A program made the position numbers and the translations under genes. From Roseivirga sp. BDSF3-8 (GTDB lineage Bacteria; Bacteroidota; Bacteroidia; Cytophagales; Cyclobacteriaceae): DNA of 64,000 nt. Positions 59,406 to 64,000 of this stretch are shown in pieces (positions within the stretch are counted from its first letter, which is position 1; every line of letters begins with the position of its first letter). Location: the NCBI RefSeq assembly GCF_041449215.1, contig NZ_JBGNFV010000001.1, forward strand, positions 124,001-188,000, written 5' to 3'. Below the pieces are notes generated by a model. The model did not search any database. It was not told where the DNA came from and worked only from the letters and a program-made list of their open reading frames with translations.

Positions 59406-61520
59406 TTGCTTACCATCCTTGGGGTAATCATGTACCTCAGGTTTGGCTGGGTAGTAGGTAATGTGGGCCTTATCGGCACCCTCATCATTGTTACCCTATC
59501 TACCAGCATTACCTTTCTCACGGCCTTATCTATTGCAAGCATAGCCACTAATGCCCCCATCAAGGCAGGTGGTGCTTACTTTATGGTAAGCCGCAGCCTG
59601 GGAGTGGAGATTGGCGGCGCCATTGGTATACCGCTTTACCTGGCCCAGGCCTTTAGCGTTGCCTTATACGTAATAGGGTTTTCTGAAAGTGTAGTGGCTG
59701 TATTTCCTGCCATGGACATAAAGCTGGTAGGCATAGTGACTACGCTGCTGCTGGGTGCACTGGCCCTTTTTTCTACAGATGCCACCATTAAGTCGCAGTA
59801 TGTGATCCTGGTAGTGATAGGGGCGTCCCTCCTTTCGCTGGTATTTGGCAGCCCTCTGGAAGAATCACAAATAGAAATGTGGGGGGTGCCAGCCGCTAAA
59901 TCGGAAGACTTCTGGAAGGTGTTTGCCATCTTCTTCCCGGCCGTGACAGGCATTATGGCCGGGGTAAACATGTCCGGCGACCTGAAAAACCCCTCTAAGA
60001 GCATACCTAAGGGCACCTTTTTAGCGGTAGGTACGGGCTACATCATCTATATGGCCCTGCCACTTATACTAGCCTCGCGGGCCGATGCCTCTACTCTCAT
60101 TGATGATCCGCTCATTATGAGACGAATATCCATCTGGGGGCCGGCCATCCTGCTCGGTATCTGGGGAGCCACCCTCTCCAGTGCGGTGGGTAGCTTGCTG
60201 GGGGCGCCCCGTGTACTGCAGGCGCTGGCTATAGATAAGGTACTCCCGCGTTCCCTGTGGTTTTTTCGCAAGGGGGTAGGTAAAGAAAAAATCCCACGGG
60301 CAGGTACCGTATTTACCATGGGCATTACCCTGGCCTGTGTATATCTGGGTAACCTGGATCTGATCGCGCCGGTACTATCCATGTTCTTCCTTACCACCTA
60401 CGGGGTGCTGAATATCACCGCAGGTGTGGAGCGTTTTTTGCGTATCCCCTCTTACCGGCCTAAGTTTAAGGTACACTGGGCATTCTCTTTTCTGGGAGCT
60501 ATCGGCTGTATAGCGGTCATGTTCCTTATCAATCCGCTGGCTACAATCGCTGCCACGGTACTCATATTCCTGGTTTTCCTGTGGCTTAAGCGCCGGGGCC
60601 TTAAGACGGCCTGGGGGGATGTACGAAGCGGGGTGCTTACTACCGTAATCCGGTACAGTATTCTGCAGCTTAAAAAAACGGCTAACCCGAAGAGCTGGCG
60701 CCCGCATATGCTGGTACTTTCAGGTGCCCCCACCAAACGCTGGCACCTGATAGACTTTGCTAATGCCCTCACCCAGGAAAAGGCTCTCTTTACAGTAGCC
60801 ACCATATTACCGGAAGAGGGGGTGTCCCAGGCCCGGGTAAGCACATATGAACGCCAGGTAATGGATTACCTGTACAATAAAAACGTCAGTGCATTAGTCC
60901 GTATCATCCGGGCTACCGACCCCTTTGCCGGGGGCATGCAACTCATCAATTCATATGGACTTGGCGCCCTGGTACCTAATACTATTCTGCTGGGTGATAC
61001 GCGTGAACAGGGTCATCACGTGCCCTATGCGCGTATGATCAGTCATATTTACCAGTCCCGGAGAAACATTCTGATCGTGCAGGATGATGACAATCTGGGC
61101 TTTAATAACAAGCAGCAAATAGACGTATGGTGGGGTGGCCTTCGCGGTAATGGCGGACTAATGATGGTACTGGCCTACCTCTTACAAAGCAGTCCTCAGT
61201 GGCGCCATGCCACCGTAACCATAAAAATGGTGGTAAGCAGCCAGGAAGCTGCACAGAATGCTGACGAAAACCTTTCTGAGATGATCACGAACATGCGTAT
61301 GAGCTTCAGCAAGAAGATCATCGTGCAGGAAGACGAGACCTTCTGGACCATCATGCAGCGCGAATCTGCCGGTGCTGACCTGGTTATGCTGGGGCTGGCA
61401 GCTCCGAAAGAAAACTTTGCCGAATACTACAGCCGCCTAAAGAATAATACCGATGCCATACCCACTAAGGTGTATGTCCTGGCTGCGCAGGATATAGAGT
61501 TCAAGGAAGTACTGACCTGA
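59406..61520 (+). CDS. SLC12-like amino acid/cation transporter, normal start missing
   Basis: 704 residues from TTG 59406. Membrane core of about 430 residues with twelve helices of the APC fold, for example LLTILGVIMYLRFGWVVG and IPLYLAQAFSVALYVIG, then a C-terminal cytosolic domain with strands (LVLSGAPTKRWHLIDFANALT) as in Na-K-Cl cotransporters. The family start usually precedes LGTFGGVFTPS, here at about 59373-59405. Without a canonical start there, translation may use ATT 59349 or ATC 59352, or the gene may be damaged. It lies 5 bases before the next gene. Confidence 0.8.
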   Translation: MLTILGVIMYLRFGWVVGNVGLIGTLIIVTLSTSITFLTALSIASIATNAPIKAGGAYFMVSRSLGVEIGGAIGIPLYLAQAFSVALYVIGFSESVVAVFPAMDIKLVGIVTTLLLGALALFSTDATIKSQYVILVVIGASLLSLVFGSPLEESQIEMWGVPAAKSEDFWKVFAIFFPAVTGIMAGVNMSGDLKNPSKSIPKGTFLAVGTGYIIYMALPLILASRADASTLIDDPLIMRRISIWGPAILLGIWGATLSSAVGSLLGAPRVLQALAIDKVLPRSLWFFRKGVGKEKIPRAGTVFTMGITLACVYLGNLDLIAPVLSMFFLTTYGVLNITAGVERFLRIPSYRPKFKVHWAFSFLGAIGCIAVMFLINPLATIAATVLIFLVFLWLKRRGLKTAWGDVRSGVLTTVIRYSILQLKKTANPKSWRPHMLVLSGAPTKRWHLIDFANALTQEKALFTVATILPEEGVSQARVSTYERQVMDYLYNKNVSALVRIIRATDPFAGGMQLINSYGLGALVPNTILLGDTREQGHHVPYARMISHIYQSRRNILIVQDDDNLGFNNKQQIDVWWGGLRGNGGLMMVLAYLLQSSPQWRHATVTIKMVVSSQEAAQNADENLSEMITNMRMSFSKKIIVQEDETFWTIMQRESAGADLVMLGLAAPKENFAEYYSRLKNNTDAIPTKVYVLAAQDIEFKEVLT

Positions 61521-61525
61521 CCAGT

Positions 61526-61942
61526 ATGGGAAATCCACAAAAGGAGAGCTTCAGCCATGTGGACGAGTTATTATATAGCCTGCCCACCCAGGAGCGCAGG
61601 ATTGTAGATATACTCCGTATCCTGATCCATACCACGCTGCCCGCCTGCCGTGAAAAGCTGAGCTATAGTGTACCCTTTTATTACAGGCATAAGGCCATTT
61701 GCTTCATCTGGCCTGCCTCTGTTCCCTGGGGCAACCTGAAAGAGGGGGTAGCCCTTGGATTTAGCCAGGGGCACTTGCTGGACCCTGATGGTGAACACCT
61801 GGAGCGCCAGGGCCGGAAAGTCCTCGGCCGTATGCTCTTCACCCACCCTGGTATGATAGATGCCTCACTTATCCGCACTTACTTATTTGAGGCAGAAGCG
61901 CTGGACGCTGAGCTCCACCGTACCCGGGGTAAAAAGCGCTAA
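61526..61942 (+). CDS. DUF1801-type small protein
   Basis: 138 residues. ELLYSLPTQERRIVDILRILIHTTLPACREKLSYSVPFYYRHKAICFI matches the DUF1801 opening (helix, then the conserved basic residues before the aromatic strand). Function unknown. Starts 5 bases after the transporter stop, so probably co-transcribed. Confidence 0.75.
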   Translation: MGNPQKESFSHVDELLYSLPTQERRIVDILRILIHTTLPACREKLSYSVPFYYRHKAICFIWPASVPWGNLKEGVALGFSQGHLLDPDGEHLERQGRKVLGRMLFTHPGMIDASLIRTYLFEAEALDAELHRTRGKKR

Positions 61943-62070
61943 CGAGTAGCTCGTGCCAGTCTCCCTGAACATAAATGCCTGCGAGACAAGGCTAGGATGA
62001 ATTGCCGTAATATATTGCCCAATTAAAATTAAAATAGTATAATGCCTGTGAACCTTAATACCTAGTAAAC

Positions 62071-62598
62071 ATGAAAATCCACACCTTCGAAACCGGCCCT
62101 TATTTTTCCTCAACCAGCCGGTTTGTTGTATTTACTCTCTCAGCAGTCATCTTTTTTATGGCGCTGGCAAACAGCATCCTTTTTCTGATCCTGTTTGGTC
62201 CCCTACTTATCATCGCCGCCCTGGTGGTCACATTTCAGCAGTACTTTATCGCTATTGATACTGAAAAGAACCAGTACTATGACGGTACCATTGTCTTCGG
62301 TATCAAGAGCGGTAGCTGGCACCCCTATTCAGCGTTAGACCTGCTTTACTTTTACCAAAAGCGCTACTCTAGAAAAATTAACTCGTTTGCCTCCTCAACA
62401 ACGGTACGCTCTGCTTCTTATGATGGCTACCTGAGATTTACCGATGGCGAAAAAATTCAACTCATCAGTGAACCAGATGAAAAGAAGGCCATCGAACTCA
62501 TGACAGAAATTGCCAGAAAGCTTAATTTAAACCTTTACCAGCACGATGAACTCATCTATGAGGCCGGAAGGGAGCACCGCCAGACGGAAAAGGCCTGA
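62071..62598 (+). CDS. Small membrane protein (175 aa)
   Basis: Two hydrophobic helices (about 15-55: FVVFTLSAVIFFMALANSILFLILFGPLLIIAALVVTF) then a cytosolic part with a PH-like pattern (YDGTIVFGIKSGSWHPYSALDLLYF, YDGYLRFTDGEKIQLISEPDEK). No family recognised. Confidence 0.6.
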   Translation: MKIHTFETGPYFSSTSRFVVFTLSAVIFFMALANSILFLILFGPLLIIAALVVTFQQYFIAIDTEKNQYYDGTIVFGIKSGSWHPYSALDLLYFYQKRYSRKINSFASSTTVRSASYDGYLRFTDGEKIQLISEPDEKKAIELMTEIARKLNLNLYQHDELIYEAGREHRQTEKA

Positions 62599-62679
62599 TT
62601 AATGGGAATATTAGCTGAATATTCTATTACCTAAACAGGTCAATTTTTTACCTTTACCCTTGAATTAAACAGCTACACT

Positions 62680-63945
62680 GTGGACATTATCAGCATCATT
62701 TCCGCCATTATCGCCATTTCGGCCATTTTCGCCTACATAAATCATCAGTACATAAAGCTACCGACCACTATCAGCCTTATGATCATGGGCCTGGGGCTAA
62801 GCCTGATTATCCTGTTGGCCGGCGTCTTTAATGAAACAGTGCCTGTGGTGGTGGAAGGCTATGTGGAGCAGCTCCACTTCAGTGAGGTGCTGCTGGAATA
62901 CATGCTTAGCTTTCTGCTGTTTGCAGGAGCCTTGCATACTGATATGTCCAGGCTTAGAAATGCCCGCGGTCCCATCCTTAGCTTTGCCACCATTGGCGTA
63001 TTACTGTCCACCTTTCTGATAGGCGGCACGATCTACCTGCTGCTTCCCCTGCTCTATCAGCCAGTGGATTTTATTTACTGCCTCATATTCGGTGCCCTTA
63101 TCTCTCCTACGGACCCTATTGCTGTATTGGGAATCCTTAAAAAGGCTAAGGTGCCGGAGCAGCTGGAAACCAAGATCGTCGGCGAATCGCTTTTCAATGA
63201 CGGAGTAGGCGTGGTGGTTTTTCTTACCCTGTTCCAGATCGCAGAGAAAGGACTGGAAAATGTATCGGCAGGAGATATTGGCGAGTTATTGGTGGCAGAA
63301 ATAGCCGGCGGATTACTACTGGGCGTCATCCTTGGGGTGATTGCATGGCAGCTCATGAAGCGAATAGATCACTACCAGACAGAAGTACTTATCAGTCTTG
63401 CCGTGGTGTTTGGCGGAAATGCCGTAGCCCACTGGCTACACTTTTCTGCGCCACTGGCCATGGTAGCGGCCGGGCTGTTTATCGGCAACCACGGCGTGAA
63501 AACAGCCATGTCTGATATTACGAAAGATTACCTGACCAAATTCTGGGAAGTGATTGATGAGATACTTAATGCTATACTTTTCGTAATGATAGGCCTGGAG
63601 CTTGTAGTCATCAGCTTCAACAGTACGTATACACTGATTGGCATTATCGCTATCCCACTCGTGCTGGTCATTCGCTTTATTGCCCTTTATCTGCCCTCTG
63701 CGCTGCTGGGTCTTCGCCCGAGCTTTCAGGAGAACACCCTGCGCATAATGACCTGGGGCGGGCTCAGAGGAGGCATTTCTATCGCTCTGGCGCTCTCCCT
63801 GCAGGAGGGCATGATGCGGGAGATGTTTACCTCAGTCACTTATATAGTCGTGCTCTTCAGTATCATTGTGCAGGGGCTAACTATAGAGCCTTATATCAAA
63901 AAGCTGAAGATGAGTTCTAAGCGCAGTCCCGAGGGGACATTATAA
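62680..63945 (+). CDS. CPA1-type Na+/H+ antiporter
   Basis: 421 residues from GTG 62680. Thirteen or so helices; key motif FGALISPTDPIAVLGILKKAKVPEQL with the ion-binding Asp, then GESLFNDGVGVVVFLTLF and, further on, ISLAVVFGGNAVAH. It exchanges sodium for protons and helps pH and salt balance, as expected of a marine or saline bacterium. Single gene. Confidence 0.92.
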   Translation: MDIISIISAIIAISAIFAYINHQYIKLPTTISLMIMGLGLSLIILLAGVFNETVPVVVEGYVEQLHFSEVLLEYMLSFLLFAGALHTDMSRLRNARGPILSFATIGVLLSTFLIGGTIYLLLPLLYQPVDFIYCLIFGALISPTDPIAVLGILKKAKVPEQLETKIVGESLFNDGVGVVVFLTLFQIAEKGLENVSAGDIGELLVAEIAGGLLLGVILGVIAWQLMKRIDHYQTEVLISLAVVFGGNAVAHWLHFSAPLAMVAAGLFIGNHGVKTAMSDITKDYLTKFWEVIDEILNAILFVMIGLELVVISFNSTYTLIGIIAIPLVLVIRFIALYLPSALLGLRPSFQENTLRIMTWGGLRGGISIALALSLQEGMMREMFTSVTYIVVLFSIIVQGLTIEPYIKKLKMSSKRSPEGTL

Positions 63946-64000
63946 GGGATAAGAAGGGTGGATATCTTAACGTGAGAGCAAAGAAAACACTGCGGCAGCA

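Overview
The window looks like a chromosomal segment of a Bacteroidota bacterium, most likely a Cytophagales-type gliding or marine relative. The evidence is a PorP/SprF-type type IX secretion protein at the left edge, a perfect Bacteroidota-type promoter (TTTG, 21 bases, TATATTTG) in front of a tRNA pair, mostly weak Shine-Dalgarno sites, and four short peptides with the pinensin-type leader typical of this phylum. No phage, transposase, integrase or CRISPR array was seen.

Region by region. 0-6 kb: the T9SS protein tail, a first ribosomal-peptide (RiPP) precursor, tRNA-Ser and tRNA-Pro, an AlkA-like glycosylase, a lipoprotein, a GAF-PAS-PAS histidine kinase and an Asp/Glu racemase. 6-17.4 kb (minus strand): a tight seven-gene operon. 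It encodes a membrane-anchored Hsp70-like ATPase with an exported N-terminal domain, a membrane coiled-coil protein, two membrane von Willebrand A (vWA) or vWA-like proteins, a small 3-helix membrane protein, a tubulin/FtsZ-like GTPase and a membrane-anchored trypsin-like protease. I do not recognise it as a characterised system and regard it as the most novel part of the window. 17.6-24.2 kb: a hemolysin III-like protein, a stand-alone NodU-type carbamoyltransferase, a frameshifted pseudogene, a second RiPP precursor and a secreted astacin-type metalloprotease.

24.6-31.8 kb: a membrane and trypsin-like protease gene that appears to be one reading frame split by a single TAA stop, followed by an exported protein; a B12-binding radical SAM enzyme; and a small P-loop gene flanked by two copies of a 134-154 bp imperfect inverted-repeat element. 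32-48.5 kb is a defence or stress island. It holds a type I restriction-modification system (hsdRMS), then divergently a TIR-domain operon with a TerY-like vWA, PP2C phosphatase and kinase triad. A TPR sensor kinase, LuxR-type regulator, caspase-like protease and 2-TM membrane protein operon follows, and its start lies against a 13-bp hairpin.

48.5-64 kb is more ordinary: two more RiPP precursors (49.06 and 50.6 kb), a LprI-like protein, a TIG-domain protein, an OmpA-family protein with a long coiled coil and a paired outer-membrane protein, a SecB-like protein, a glycosyltransferase, an SLC12-like transporter lacking a normal start codon, and a CPA1 Na+/H+ antiporter.

Three themes recur. 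Dispersed orphan RiPP precursors share a leader but have no LanB/LanC/LanT partner in the window. Membrane-anchored serine proteases sit in two separate operons. Signalling to effector modules (vWA/kinase/phosphatase with TIR; two-component with caspase) sit next to restriction genes.
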